Part shown: in pieces, positions 1 through 11,800 of the stretch
Layout of the letters: each line of letters opens with the position of its first letter
Numbering within the stretch: position 1 is the stretch's first letter
Assembly: GCA_008933995.1 (NCBI GenBank)
Contig: WARS01000016.1
Span: forward strand, 9,007,848 to 9,071,847
Direction: 5' to 3'
Source: Datnioides undecimradiatus
Taxonomy: Eukaryota; Chordata; Actinopteri; Lobotiformes; Datnioididae
DNA: 64,000 bases
Position numbers and translations under genes: made by a program
The notes under the pieces: model-generated
What the model saw: the letters and a program-made list of their open reading frames with translations, nothing else
The model's database searches: none
What the model was told of the DNA's origin: nothing

Positions 1-1990
1 GAAAGATGGCATCAGTATCTCCAGTTTAACTGCAGCTACATACATAGACTGCATTTCCAAGCATATACGCAAACATACTGCATTTTACCTCCAGATATTA
101 TGATCATTTACATCCACATTTTGGTTCTTCACTTGGATTTTCAAATGGTTTAGAGTACTCCTGAAGAATCAGATATTTTCCCTCTGATGCCACGGAGGCC
201 TATTCTATGTCTACCGTGTTTAGCATTAACATGGTAATTCTGCTTTTCAGCGTATTTCTTTAATCTATTTAGAAAAAAAATGCCTATAATCTGTAAAGGA
301 AGGCGTCTTCATGCGCTCGTTGTCTCTCCACAAACGCCCTCGCACAAGGCCTTGCTGAGGGGGGATCAAACCTATATTTTCTAATTAATCGCACTCTTGA
401 AACTAACCGATTATAATAAAGCGTTTCTCCCTCCAAAAAGAAAAAGAGAATAAAAGTAGAAATTTCACACAGCGCACGCGGAATGAACGATTTAATGTGA
501 TTGTTTCGGTCGAAGGGGACGTTTCCTGAGGCCTTATGGGAAAATAATGTCCTTATGAATTAAATAATAGGGTTATTACTTTCATTGATTTTAGCTGTCT
601 GGGAATTTAGTGTTCAGCTTCGGTCTTAACCCATCCTCCTCCTGCTGTTTTTCACTCCGGCTCCCTTCTCGTCCTCTTGTCTAATTATTTTCCTATAAGC
701 CCCCCGCTTCCTACAGCGCAAATAGCAGAGTCACTGAGCGAAAATTATGTAAATATTATTAAAGGGACTCAGGCACGGAAATTCATTTTAGGTCGGCGCA
801 GCAAAGTAAAGCTCTGTCCCTCGGATCCCCCTCAATTTATTTGCAAATAAAGGCGAGGTGACCGGGAGGGATCAGGGATATTTAGCCGGGCTGTCAACAC
901 GGCTCCTCCGTGCACTGGCTCGCCAGAATTAATGGTTTTAATAATTGGGATTTCAGTTTCCAGGGAATTGGTGGCGTTTACACTTCATAAGCTAAACACA
1001 CTCTTTCCTAAACGGGCTCGCGCGCACATCCACTCGGTGCACGTGCGCACACACCTGCTCATTTAGGAGCATCTGTCTTCTCTTCTGGCCCTAAACATCT
1101 CTAATTCAACCATTCTTCACTTTGTCTCACCTTGCTTTTTTTTTTGAGCTCGGCCAACAATTGGTCAAAAAATTATTAATGCAAGCCTGGCACATCACTC
1201 GCCTCCTCTCTCCCCCTCTCTCTCCTATATCTTTATCTGTCTCCCCCCGAGGGACTCACAGTCCTATTAGAACAAATGACGAGGGGCCCAGGCGCTTTTG
1301 TAAAAAGGCGCAGGCAGGCGGGCGCGCGCCTGTCCTATTATGTGCGACACATGATCAATAGGGCGATAACGCAGCAACATCAATATAAGCGACAGAACAA
1401 TGAGGGATATCATCGAACATCTATCTTAATATAGCCGACTACAAGGGCCGTCTGACAACCGCGGCAGCTCATGAAAATTCCGCCCCACGAATCTACCACA
1501 ATCTCATCCTCCTCCTCCTCGCGCTCAATAGACTATGCGCACTCACGCACACAACTGCAAACACGCACACATACACGATGCAGCTGGCGCGGCTATTATT
1601 TTCCCATTTCAATTTGACACCCCTGCCTTTCATGCTAATTCTATTATTGTAGGAAGTTTATGTGATTCCATATCACTAGAAATCGGTAATGTCTAATAAC
1701 CCTTTGGGCTGAAAGGAAGGGGGAAAAAAACTGCCTCGAGACCCGCGGCAGCCAGTGGGAAAATAATTACTTTCATATCAAAACTCAGCAGGAGGCGCAG
1801 GGTCCTATAGCCCGCGGCCACTAACCTCATTCCAGCTCGGCCTTTCAAATGAATAAATTTGTTAAAGCAATAAATACAAACAGCCAGACGGACTTGAGCC
1901 CCAGCTCCGGCTCACTACACAGAGAAAAAGGGGGATTTATCTGCTGTAACACGACAAAACTCCAGCCGCCATGATCCAAGGTTCTGCCAC
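1..1990. promoter_or_regulatory. Noncoding 3' flank of uncx with enhancer-like blocks
   Basis: No gene is supported here; the short open frames are not protein-like. The sequence is non-repetitive and dense in TAAT/ATTA cores and AT-rich blocks around 360-1,000 and 1,600-1,720, with little low-complexity decay. This texture is typical of conserved noncoding elements around homeobox genes. Conservation itself cannot be seen from one sequence. Confidence 0.3.
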
Positions 1991-2073
1991 ACAGCAACCT
2001 CCCCTCTGTTTTTTTTACCTTTTCCCCCCTCAACGTGGCCCTAGAAAGACAGGGATTCAATTTAAACAATAAC

Positions 2074-2159
2074 TTTATTTATCAAAATGTTTACATATAA
2101 ATATCATTTTCTCATTTTTACAATATCTGAGGATTTTTGTTGTGTGTAAGATGTTTATT
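2074..2159 (-). terminator. Candidate uncx poly(A) signals
   Basis: Minus-strand AATAAA hexamers (TTTATT on the plus strand) occur at 2154-2159 and 2074-2079, about 270 and 350 nt beyond the uncx stop codon. Either could end the 3'UTR. This call rests on the hexamers and their position only. Confidence 0.4.
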
Positions 2160-2427
2160 GTAGCCTAGTTTTCGTTACAAGTTGGTCACCAAAAAAAGAG
2201 AGAAAGAACCTGCTTCTAAAGGTGTTTGGGCCTAGAGCCTGAATATGAGGATAGCCACAGCTTTTGGGGGCCATCTGGATTGATCACACATTATGATTAA
2301 AAAATAGATGAGAATTAAGTCTCCTGATTCCTGATATGTTTTAGAGTGTCTCAGCAGAGCTTTGGGAATGTTTGAATAGTCTGAGTGGTGTTCCTGGTCC
2401 TTTGTTTATGTTTGCTCCTTGCAAGTG

Positions 2428-5392
2428 TTAGTCCATATCGACATCCTCTCCATCTGTTCCGGGTGTTTCTTGACAGTCTGTGTTTGCCTTGAGACGCTTG
2501 GAGAGGTCTGGAGACGCTCGCTCCTCTCTTGCACCCTTCTCTTTACCACACAGCTCGGCAGCTTGGCAGCCATTGGTCGTTGCCTCCGTTCGAACTTTCA
2601 AACTCCTCTCCTCGCCACTGTCACTGGACTGCGTGGAGCTCAGTCTGGCCAGAGCCGTCTGAGCCACACTGTTGGGTGGAGGGGAAGCAGGAAATCTTCC
2701 ATTACTGCAGTCACCACCACACTCCTCCACGTCTGCTCCATCCACTCTATTGCTAATGTGATTGTGGTGATGCCGTGTGCTATGCTCCATATGATCCGAG
2801 TTTGGAGGCTTTGTGACAAAGCTGGAGAGGTCAGAGGGAGCAGGGCTCCCTTCACTTGGCACACACCTCTGTCCCAGGCTGAGCCTGTTAATGCTGTTGT
2901 CCTGACATGGTGAGGCCTTCAGGGCTGTTTGGGGCACTAGAAAGCCCAAAGGCTGATGGGTAATGGGGTAAAGCAAGAAGTGACCTTTACCCACCAGTGT
3001 CCGCTGACTGGGCAACGAGGGGAAGTCCAGCTGGGATTTCCGTCGAGGCGTGGCGTCAGAGAGGAGACTCTCTACGCTGAAAGGGTTGCGTTTCTGCAGG
3101 GCAGAGGACCTCGGGCCTCCAGGACTGGAGCTGTGCGTGCTGCCTGGAGAGACCTGCTCCGGTTCTCCTGTGGTTCTTTGGTTTTGGTGGTTTTGTAGTT
3201 GGCTGAATTCGTGTCGTGTTTGGTCGCAGCTGGATTCAGTTTGGTGTCCTCCTGCACCCTTTGTTGCTGGCAGTTCAATGTGAATACTCCCATTAACGCC
3301 TGAAGGCTGCTGCTCGCTGTCGGTGAACTGGGAGACGCCGCTGTCACTCTCTGAACCTCCGGGTGTGTGGAAGCTGTCACCTGTGAGAAGTTTGTTCTGT
3401 GACTTCAGCAGCTTCCTCTCCTGTTTCCGTTTCTTCTTCTCGGCCCGCTCTTTTTCCCTGCGTGCAATCTCCTCTGGGTCCATGGGCTCGCCGCTGCACG
3501 TGGTTGGATGGGAGTTGTGAGCAGGCCGCCCTGGCCCTTTCTTTGTGTTCTCCTTTTTTCTCCACTTTGCACGTCGGTTTTGGAACCAAACCTATGCACA
3601 CGCACAAACACACACACGTGAATTTCACACATACATGGGTGGAAAATTGACACATGAGATGATTTTTGTTTGAAAACAGGCTCTTTCCATGTCAGCACCT
3701 GTCAAGCACCATCTACACTGTCCTGTATTCATTCAGAATATTACATTTGTGTTTGCAGTTTTCTTCAGATTTGGACAGAAATAAGTCAATTAATGGATCG
3801 GTTGATTATTCTGTTGCGGCAAATAGTAATAATAACACAGTTTAGATAATTGTTTAAATAAAAAAATGCTTATTTTAGATTATTTTACATGACGATTATG
3901 TTTCTGCTTTCTGATTTGTGGCTTTGAAAATGAAATATCTTTGTGTTTTAAACTGTTGGTTGGTCTCTGGTTATTTGTGATAGGCTTGTTTCACAATTTT
4001 TTTGGCCATTTTGCAAACTAATATAAAATAAATTGTTAGTTGCTGCGATAGCTGGGACAACAATACAAGTTTTATAAAACAGGGGCCTGCATTTGTCTGG
4101 GCAGGACCGCATCGAGCATGCCATTAATATGAGCAGCTCCACAATCTGCTGTAATCCAACACAATATCCCTGCAATAAACGGCTCTTGCATGGACACTAT
4201 AATATTACAATTCATAACACCGTTTTTACAGCTGTATCTGAGATAATTCGATTCAAATCTGTGGTCATTTGTGAGGATGAGTTTGCATGCTTTCTTTTCT
4301 TGGATTGAGGTGCTCCTAATAATTTATCCCGTTCAAGGAAATAAATACATTGAAGTAGGCAAAATGTCAAGATGGTGTGTGTTTAGACAACCTGAGACAA
4401 CAGACCTCACACCTGCCATGACGATAAATCAGTGTCAAAGTAGCTATCAGATGTTAAGGACAAAACCATATTGCCAACAAATCCACACAAATTCCACAAA
4501 GCCCTGAAACAAGTGAAACCTTTGTCCTCTGCCTATCCGTCTGTGTGTCTGTGTCTTTGTTTACTGCAGCTTTGGACATTTAAAGAGTACATTAGGTTAA
4601 TGGGTCACAGAGGTGGACCAGCAGATGCACACATGTGCCGGTGTTAATTATGCTACCAGTGACTCTGTGTAATGGGCAACTCTGCCAATTACTTTTAATT
4701 GTACCGTAGCTAAATCAGCCACATCCCGTCTCTGTATGTTCTTTCACACTCAGCCCTCCGCTCAAACGCTTAACACTTTCACGGCTCTCCTCCCTCCGCA
4801 CCGAGCCAAGAGACGCAGCTTCCCCCGCCTGAGAGCTCTCACTGCCCGGCCTCTGGGCGCGCTCAGGGCCGTGTGTTCGCCGCTGATAACGGCAGGAGTT
4901 TAGCATGCAGAAGTAGGATCCGCGAGCATTGCATAAAAAGGACGGGACAGCAACATCATGTGCGACAATGGCGCTTCTTATGAATTGTTAATGTTGGTTA
5001 TATCTTTCCCCCGCAAACCTGGTGATAAAGGAGCGTTAAGCAGCTTGAGGGAACAATAATCTGAGGTTTAGGAGCGAAATCCCCAAACAACATACAGCGA
5101 CGGCGAGCTCTGCTTCTGTCCCGCGTCTACTCGATCCTACCATGCATGAGAATTATATGTGCCTCATTTAGGAATACATGAATATATGTTAAATTACACA
5201 AAATATCATAAGGCAATAAACCGATTTTGCAATCTGAACAAATATGTGAATATGTACTAAACCTATAGCATTATTATTATTATTATTATTATCATTATTA
5301 TTATTATCATTATTATTATTATCATTATTATTATTATCATCAAATTAACAAAAACTACAAGCACTATAAACAAGATTAAAGCATATATTCGT

Positions 5393-5426
<34 letters not shown>

Positions 5427-7236
5427 TACTGTATCCTATACTACTATATACTTACACTACAATCTTCTAATGTTGTACTATCACTTAATATATTTTGTCT
5501 TCATCAGTGAAATACTACTCATTACTATTTATTTACTACTAATACTACTACCAATAATAATAATAGTAATAATAATAATAATAATAGTATGTAGGAAATA
5601 GACTTAATAGAATAATAATTCATCCAAATTGATGAAAACCTTAAACTGAACCCCTTCAAGGACCTTTGAGGATTAAAAAAAATGTCAGAATTGTGAATAA
5701 ACGGTCCTATAATTTATATTTTTTAAAACTGAAAGTAAAGAGGACCTCCTACTAGCCAACTAGTAACCATTTTTACTCTTTGGTTAGCTCGGGAAGTAGC
5801 CTTGTTTTTATTAACCCATAAATCAATAGGTTGCCTCCATGCATAATTCAAAAGAGACCCTTTATTGATGCTTTGATAATTGACAAATGGCTATCTCACT
5901 GTGGGGTGGGCCTTCATGGGCATCACTAAACAAACGCACATCTAAATATTTTCTTTATTGTATGTATAAATCCCTTTATTTGATTGTTTACTGTACCATG
6001 TGCGAATTTCTGCACGGAGGTAAGAATTTGTATGAAAAATCAGTGTAACAACGCCAATTTTTTGTTCTCCAGTAAATTAATTAATGCTTCGTGAAATATG
6101 TGACTCGTTTCTGGGTGTCTTTACCTGCACTCTCGACTCCACGAGGTCAAGCCTGAGCGCGAGCGCCTCCCGCATGAACACATCCGGATAGTGACTCTCG
6201 TTGAAAGCCTTCTCGAGCTCCTCCAGCTGCCACCCGGTGAAATTTGTCCTCGTGCGTCTTCGTTTACAACCAGGACTGTCCTTATCCGGGTCCCCCGAAT
6301 CTGCATTGGTCGTTGTATGTGTGTGTGCAAGTGCATGTGCGTGTTGACGTGTGTGTGTGTGTGTGTGTGTGCGCGTGAGTGAGTGAGAGATAAGAGAGAC
6401 TGTCATGGCAGAATTTGCTGGTAAAGCACCAGTTTGGTTTTAAACTGAACGCTGTCACACGTTTAATTTTAAGTATTTGGTTGCTCGTGAACTCTTACGA
6501 ATCTGGTCAAAAACATTTTGGCCTAAAAGAAACCTTTAAGGGCACATTTAGCATTTAAAATAATTCTTAGAATAATAATTACTACTTTCATTTGTGACCG
6601 TGCAAGAAGAATCAACCCAAGAATCAACAGCTACGATCAATGCCAGAATAATGGCATAAAGCTATCACCTTTAAGTTATTTACAGTACAGTTTTTATAAT
6701 ACAATTATTAAATAGTACATAAACTGCACATGAACTTTCTTTTCTAAAATTCACCAAGCTTCACAACTTTTAAACAACACGATTTTCTCTGCAGACTGAC
6801 TTAATCGTTCAAAAGGCTAAAAAAAAGTGTTTAATTTAGATTTAAGTGCACGTAACTTGCTTTACTTGGCCATAAAACACGCATTTACATTTATATTTAT
6901 AATTCTTCCTATTACAGCGCCTTGTTTCCATACAGGTGTATTAATGAGACATCAGACAAAAGAGCCAGGCCTACCTGAGAGTTTGAACTGCTGGCTGTCG
7001 GGCGAGAGCAGCGGGTTAGAGCTGACCACAGAGGCCGAGCAGGAGCCGTTAAGTAATCCGTCTATAGAGAAGGGGACGGCGGCCGCGGACTGCAGCTGGT
7101 GCCCGCCGGCGAGCTCGTAGACGTGCTGGTGGTGGTGGTGGTGGTGATGGGGACCGAGCGGGTACGGGAAGCCCACCAGCCCGCCCAAGGAGCCTCCGAA
7201 CTGGGCGTGAGGATGCTCGAGTACCCGACTGTCCAT
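2428..7236 (-). CDS. uncx: UNCX homeobox transcription factor
   Basis: Three coding exons, read on the minus strand: 7236-6975, 6300-6125 and 3591-2428 (stop TAA). All joins have GT-AG borders and matching phase, giving about 533 aa, close to the mammalian UNCX length. Residues 101-160 form a paired-like homeodomain that starts RRRTRTNF, continues [16 protein letters not shown] across the exon 2/3 junction, and has Q at homeodomain position 50. A seven-histidine run lies at residues 30-36. Two engrailed-homology-like repressor motifs are visible: FSIDGLLN (about 56-63) and FSVESLLS (about 317-324). A Lys/Arg/Glu-rich helix follows the homeodomain, and the protein ends in an acidic DGEDVDMD. 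Known family role: a nuclear repressor that patterns the caudal half of somites, axial skeleton, kidney and neurons. Family identity is very secure. The start is the first ATG in a GC-rich exon and gives the expected N-terminus. Confidence 0.95.
3592..6124 (-). other. uncx intron 2
   Basis: Intron between homeodomain exons 2 and 3. It holds a GC-richer block at about 4,730-4,920, an AT-rich stretch with ATT/ATC trinucleotide repeats at 5,270-5,430, and further AT-rich sequence to 5,600. No additional exon is supported. Confidence 0.7.
5270..5430. repeat. (TTA)n/(ATC)n microsatellite
   Basis: Two blocks of trinucleotide repeat, about 5,270-5,340 (mixed TTA and TCA units) and about 5,395-5,424 (TTA units), lie inside uncx intron 2. 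Confidence 0.9.
6338..6376. repeat. (GT)n microsatellite upstream of the uncx exon 2 acceptor
   Basis: A GT repeat on the plus strand, read as CA in the transcript, ends about 40 nt upstream of the acceptor of uncx coding exon 2 (first exon base 6300). Confidence 0.85.
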
Positions 7237-7565
7237 GCTCGCCCGGGCTGTGGCGGGGCCGAAGTGTAGATGCAGAGGGAGGCAGTGTGGCTGAACATGC
7301 AGTCAAAAAAAGTCAGGGAGAGGAGAAAGAAGCTGCGAGGAGGGACAGGAGGAGGAGGAGGTGAAGGCGGAAGGGGAAAGAAGGGAACCCAGGCAGACGG
7401 CCGTCTCCCGCGGCCACGGTACGGTCTGTAGAGAGGCGGCGGGGACCAGGCTATACGAGGTATTTCACGTTTACAGTCCAGCCGAGATGTCAACCCTGCT
7501 CTTTCTCTCAGCGAGCCAGCTCATTAGGGCTCCTCCATCTGCTCGCGGGACCAATAAGAAACGTT
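7237..7565 (-). promoter_or_regulatory. uncx 5'UTR and proximal promoter, CpG-rich
   Basis: The stretch upstream of the uncx ATG is GC- and CpG-rich, and the richness continues into coding exon 1, which holds a NotI-type GCGGCCGC near 7,080. An inverted CCAAT box (ACCAATAAG on the plus strand) lies at about 7,549-7,557. No TATA box is evident. This is typical of a developmental CpG-island promoter. The transcription start cannot be fixed from sequence alone. Confidence 0.45.
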
Positions 7566-8500
7566 AATCGCCCTGTGACGTCAGAGACGCGGTTAATGGA
7601 GTAACGGAAGGCAGAGCACGAGGAAAAAAGAGAAAGAGAGAGAGCGCGAGGGTTTTTTTCTTTCCAGATCGATCGCTAATTACACCTGGCGCGGTCCTGT
7701 AATTCAGCCCTGTCAAAACAATGAGGACGAAGCTAAGCCGGCGCGTGGAAACAGCCAAGTGATTGATAGGCCGACTCCATCAAATCCTCGGGAATATAAC
7801 CTACATGTTTTATATATTTCTTATGAGAAAGCACGTTTTCCCCCAACTTTAAAAAGCAATCAGTCTTTCCCTCTCTCTGTGTCTCTTCTCCCCCTTTTCC
7901 ATTCATGCGTGCGTCCGCGCGCGCGCACAGCGACGCGAGCGTAAGTGTTTTACAGGGGCATTCAGGGCCAGATTGATCCAATAACAGCGCCTTTATCATC
8001 CCCCCTTTTCCTGAGCTGTCACATCGCATTTTAAACTACAAGCCTCTCTCCATCTCCCAGACACCCCCACCTCCTCCACCTCCACTCTCTCTTTCTCACA
8101 CTCACACAACATATCCAACGTGTGAGTCCTCCCAAAGCCAAACTCCGCATCATTATCTCGATTTTTCACCCGAGCAGCTTACATCAATGTTTAGTTGTAA
8201 ATGACGACCAGAGCGGGTTGCGTACGTGATGTGACGTTTTCAAGAATTCAGTACTCACACATGCAGGTGCATTTCAACCATAAACTGTGCATGTATCGTC
8301 ACAATATTAGGCAGCTTCTTGCTCGAGTCAACTAGTCTTTTTCACCCTCCGTCACTTACCTGGGGAGCGATATTTTGCAACGGCTACACCTTTGCTGGTT
8401 TCCTCAGACACGTTTGTGACCACATGAAATATATAGAAGGTAAAACAAAAGCAACCTGGTGTCTTTGAACATGTTGGAAGTTTTTAATTAGGTCTATATT
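7566..8500. other. Gene-free DNA upstream of uncx
   Basis: No gene is supported. The part up to about 8,030 is CpG-containing and non-repetitive and may be promoter-proximal regulatory DNA of uncx. The rest is unremarkable. Confidence 0.5.
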
Positions 8501-8870
8501 AATATGCCATACTATAGTCAAGTCTTGTACTGTAACTAATTACTTTTAGTCAAGTACAACCTCGAGGTACTCACACTTTACTTGAGTATTTACTTGAGCA
8601 ATTTACACTTAAACCCCACTTCATGTACACCCACAGCAGTAAAATGCAACATACACATTAATGCAGCTGCATAATTAATTAAAAAAAATAATTTATAATC
8701 CTGACAGGGGCCTCATTCCTAGAGAAAGAGTATTTTTACTTTTGATTCTAGGTTCTACATTTTACTGATAATACTTAAATAATTTGACTTATATAAGGTT
8801 TTTCAGTGTAGGGTTTTTACTTGTAGTGGAGTATTTTAACAGTTTGACATTTCTACTTTTACTTAAGGCT
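8500..8870. repeat. Degraded teleost interspersed repeat (repeat A)
   Basis: The block repeats phrases such as 'acttgagtatttacttgag', 'tactttta' and 'gtagtggagtatttta'. I recognise these from a very common non-autonomous DNA repeat of teleosts whose copies start and end in 'tactttccaccactg'-like sequence. This copy is diverged and its ends are unclear. Related fragments lie at 17,255-17,955 and 55,360-55,812. Family naming is from memory. Confidence 0.45.
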
Positions 8871-10250
8871 ATGAATGTTTCTTGCATTGTTGTTTTGGCA
8901 TGTAGTGTTTGCATCTCCTTTAAAATCCTAAGTCAAACTCAGCAACAGAGTCCACCTAGTGAATTTCAGCAGGTATTTCAGTCAACTGCACTGAACTGCG
9001 CAGCTACCAACAGATGGAAGTAGTGAGCAGTGCTAATTAACCTAAAACAATATATATACAACACAGGAATATATTAATGCTGATGACTAAATGCTTTTCT
9101 ATGCTACCCATTATGAAAAACATTATGATACAAAAGTTTCACCCATGTAATTTTCACAATTACTTATATAGTTACAGTCTTTTCTGAGAAAATTAAAGAA
9201 CAAAAGATCAACAAGTAAAAGACCAACTTAAGTAACTGTTGTAGAAACATACAAAATAAATAAATAAAGTAAAATAGAAAACTTCAAGCATGCATGCATT
9301 GATTTCTCGAAAGGAGGTGAAAACCCCCCACAGATGACTGGTTTAATTATAATTTACTGATGCTTTCTATATTTATGTCATGTCTCTCGTGTTGTTTCTG
9401 TATTTCTGGATGTTAGCTGAACTTTTTTCCACATTTCCTCCATATTTTTACCAGTGGCCTTAAAGTTAGCAACATTTGAACTCCGGTTTGTGTTTGTTTT
9501 TGTGTGACTTCAATGGCAACAACACAAGAAAAAAAGGAGTAATTAACTTTAACTGCTATTATTGATCTACATACAATTTGAGAAAACTTTGCAAGAATTG
9601 ACCATTGTGTTACTCATTGGTCAGAACAACTAGGGAAAGGCTCATCTGATTCCTAAAAAGTATTCTCCATAATTATCAATGAGAAGAGGTACAAAATTAC
9701 ACTCAAGAGCCAAAAGGTTCAATTTGAAGAACGCTTGCAGATTGTGTTGAATAATTTGGGCTTTTGGATCAAAGCATTTGGTTTTGATGAAATAAGGAGG
9801 AATACACCGGTGCATATTTATTTAATGTGGAACTGATTAAATAAGACAAAACCCTTTTCCAGGTTGCCCATACTGTGGCCTGTCAGACATTTGCATAGTG
9901 GTTTCTTTTATTCTGGGATATAGTACATCTATACTTGCTGCATTCGTCTCACCTCCTGGCAGAAACCAATAAACTTGGCTCATCAGTGAGTCTTAGCAAC
10001 CTATGAGTCCCCACAGCAGCCTTCTTTTTCTGGGTTGGCAGTGATGTTTCTATGCATCTTGCATTAAAGTCCACAGCACAATAGCTCCTCTGTGAGGTGC
10101 GTTGTTGAGCTAAATGCTGCTGATGTTTCAAGCGCTCATGCCCAGAATAGCTAACATGCTAATTAGGCAAGTACAAAGTTTATTATTTATCTTAATCTAG
10201 TGTGTTTGTACCCCTGATAAATGACATGATTTTTTGTATTTGGTGATAAA
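8871..10250. other. Gene-free AT-rich DNA
   Basis: No gene, RNA or clear repeat is recognised. Short open frames here lack any protein signature. Confidence 0.5.
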
Positions 10251-10254
10251 CTTG

Positions 10255-10480
10255 AGCCTTGTGATCAATGCTTTGACCAGAGGATGGTGCTAGAGATGAG
10301 AAGTTGGGGGATCGTCAGACATAATATTTGGGGGACCCAAATTTTTATGGCAGCTTATAGTTGTTACAACATCACCACAAATGTAAACATCATTTTGGCA
10401 CCAGAGGAGGAACCCAGGAGCATCTAAATAAAACAGAGATGAAACCATCTAGTAGGAGATACATGTATGCTGAGATATTT
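10255..10480 (-). repeat. Degraded teleost interspersed repeat (repeat B, reverse copy)
   Basis: Phrases like 'accagaggatggtgctagag' and 'accacaaatgtaaacatcat' match, in reverse orientation, the widespread teleost repeat also seen forward at 13,480-13,870. The copy is old and has no intact ends. Confidence 0.5.
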
Positions 10481-11079
10481 CAGCCTGGACCAAAGTGGTG
10501 GACTGGCCAGTGGAAAATAGTTTGAAGAATTAATAATGCCATAAAGGGAAATTTAGTTGGTTCTCTTCCAGCAAAGAAGTTTAAAACTGAAAATGTTTTA
10601 TGTTTTAAACAACAGGCACTCTTCTAAAGACAAGCAAAGGGATTTTTAGCATTACAGAATATAACATGATGAAATTTATGTGTCGTCTGCCTGGTGGAGA
10701 TTAAAAAAAAGAGAAGATAACTGCAATTAAAATTTTAAGTTATCCTATCGAGTCAAGGGCCTTGTCTAATGCAGGGGAAATGGTGCTCGAACTGAAGTAT
10801 GCATTGGAAAATGAAAGGTTTTGAATTTTACAATCATGGCACAGGCCAGGAGCAACTGGGTGTCCAGGTGGACATCTTTGGGGAAGCGATGGTGGGAGAG
10901 AGAGGGAGAGAGAGGGGGGAGAAAGATTATACATATAAATTGTAAACGGTGTCGCAGGGGCCAAATCTTGCCTGAGGCGGTGACTGCTTCATTTTGTGTT
11001 AAATTTCTTGACAGAAAGCCACCCGCGTGCTGGTGAATACTGAATGGTAATCAGAGCTGGTTGAATAAGTGCCTCCCCC
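10481..11079. other. Gene-free DNA
   Basis: No gene or repeat recognised. A short purine-rich (GA) tract lies at about 10,890-10,925. Confidence 0.5.
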
Positions 11080-11800
11080 CTCCCTCTTCCATTACTGTGA
11101 ATTAATTCGACTTTATTTATCCAATTTCTGGAGCTGACAGAATGTTAATTTGAGTTGAGATTTCTCTCTGCTGTTCTGCCTGTGACCCGTAGCCCTGGGA
11201 TTGGCGTGTTGTAATAACCTGAATCTTTCACCAGAAGCTCCGATAATTGTTACCTTATTAGCATGTAAATTGTTTAATTAATATTATTATGAAGAACCAT
11301 ATAATCCCTCAGTTACTTGACCCCGAGTCCACACACGAGCAGGCTTTCTGCATTTCAATGTCTAGTTTTTAAATGGACTCTTTAATGTTGGCTGGTCGTC
11401 GGGCTGTTATAAACCCCCTTTCCCCCAATCTTAGTGCAACTTTGAACGGCTTGAGAGGCGCTTTTGATGTCACCCCGTCTCTATCTCTCTCCCCTGCTCT
11501 CTCTATCCCCTTTTTATTTCTTTGCTGCTCTTTCTGATGTGTATTTATTTTGCAGCTACCATTTTTTGAACATCAAAACCTAATGCCTTCTTGTCATTTG
11601 CTTATAAAAGCTCTTAAAAGAAAAGCCTCCCCACTTTCCCGGTGGCTGTGCGAGCCAAACACATGCAGTGCTCGATGAAAAGCAGCCCTTGACATGAGGT
11701 CCTAAGAGACCGCAGCATTTAAATTCGCTTTTCTTCCTTCCTCCTCCTTTTTTGCTGGGCACGAGTGACATTGTCAGATGCTAGCTTTAATTAATTTGAT
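11080..11800. promoter_or_regulatory. Enhancer-like block 1 in the uncx upstream desert
   Basis: Non-repetitive sequence with closely spaced homeodomain cores (ATTAATT, TTTAATTAATATTA, GATAATTG) and a CCAAT motif. It lacks the decay and low complexity of the neighbouring DNA. It resembles conserved noncoding enhancers near developmental genes. This is judged from texture only, without alignment. Confidence 0.35.

Noticed and set aside
2419-2913. 164-codon plus-strand open frame opposite uncx exon 3
   Set aside because: Antisense shadow of a long coding exon; no domain, no splice or promoter logic.
5270-5430. Regularly spaced repeats that might suggest a CRISPR-like array
   Set aside because: Simple trinucleotide microsatellite in a vertebrate intron, without unique spacers.
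7062-7493. 143-codon minus-strand open frame over uncx exon 1 and 5'UTR
   Set aside because: Out of frame with the clear uncx N-terminus; Pro/Ser-rich product of GC-rich DNA.
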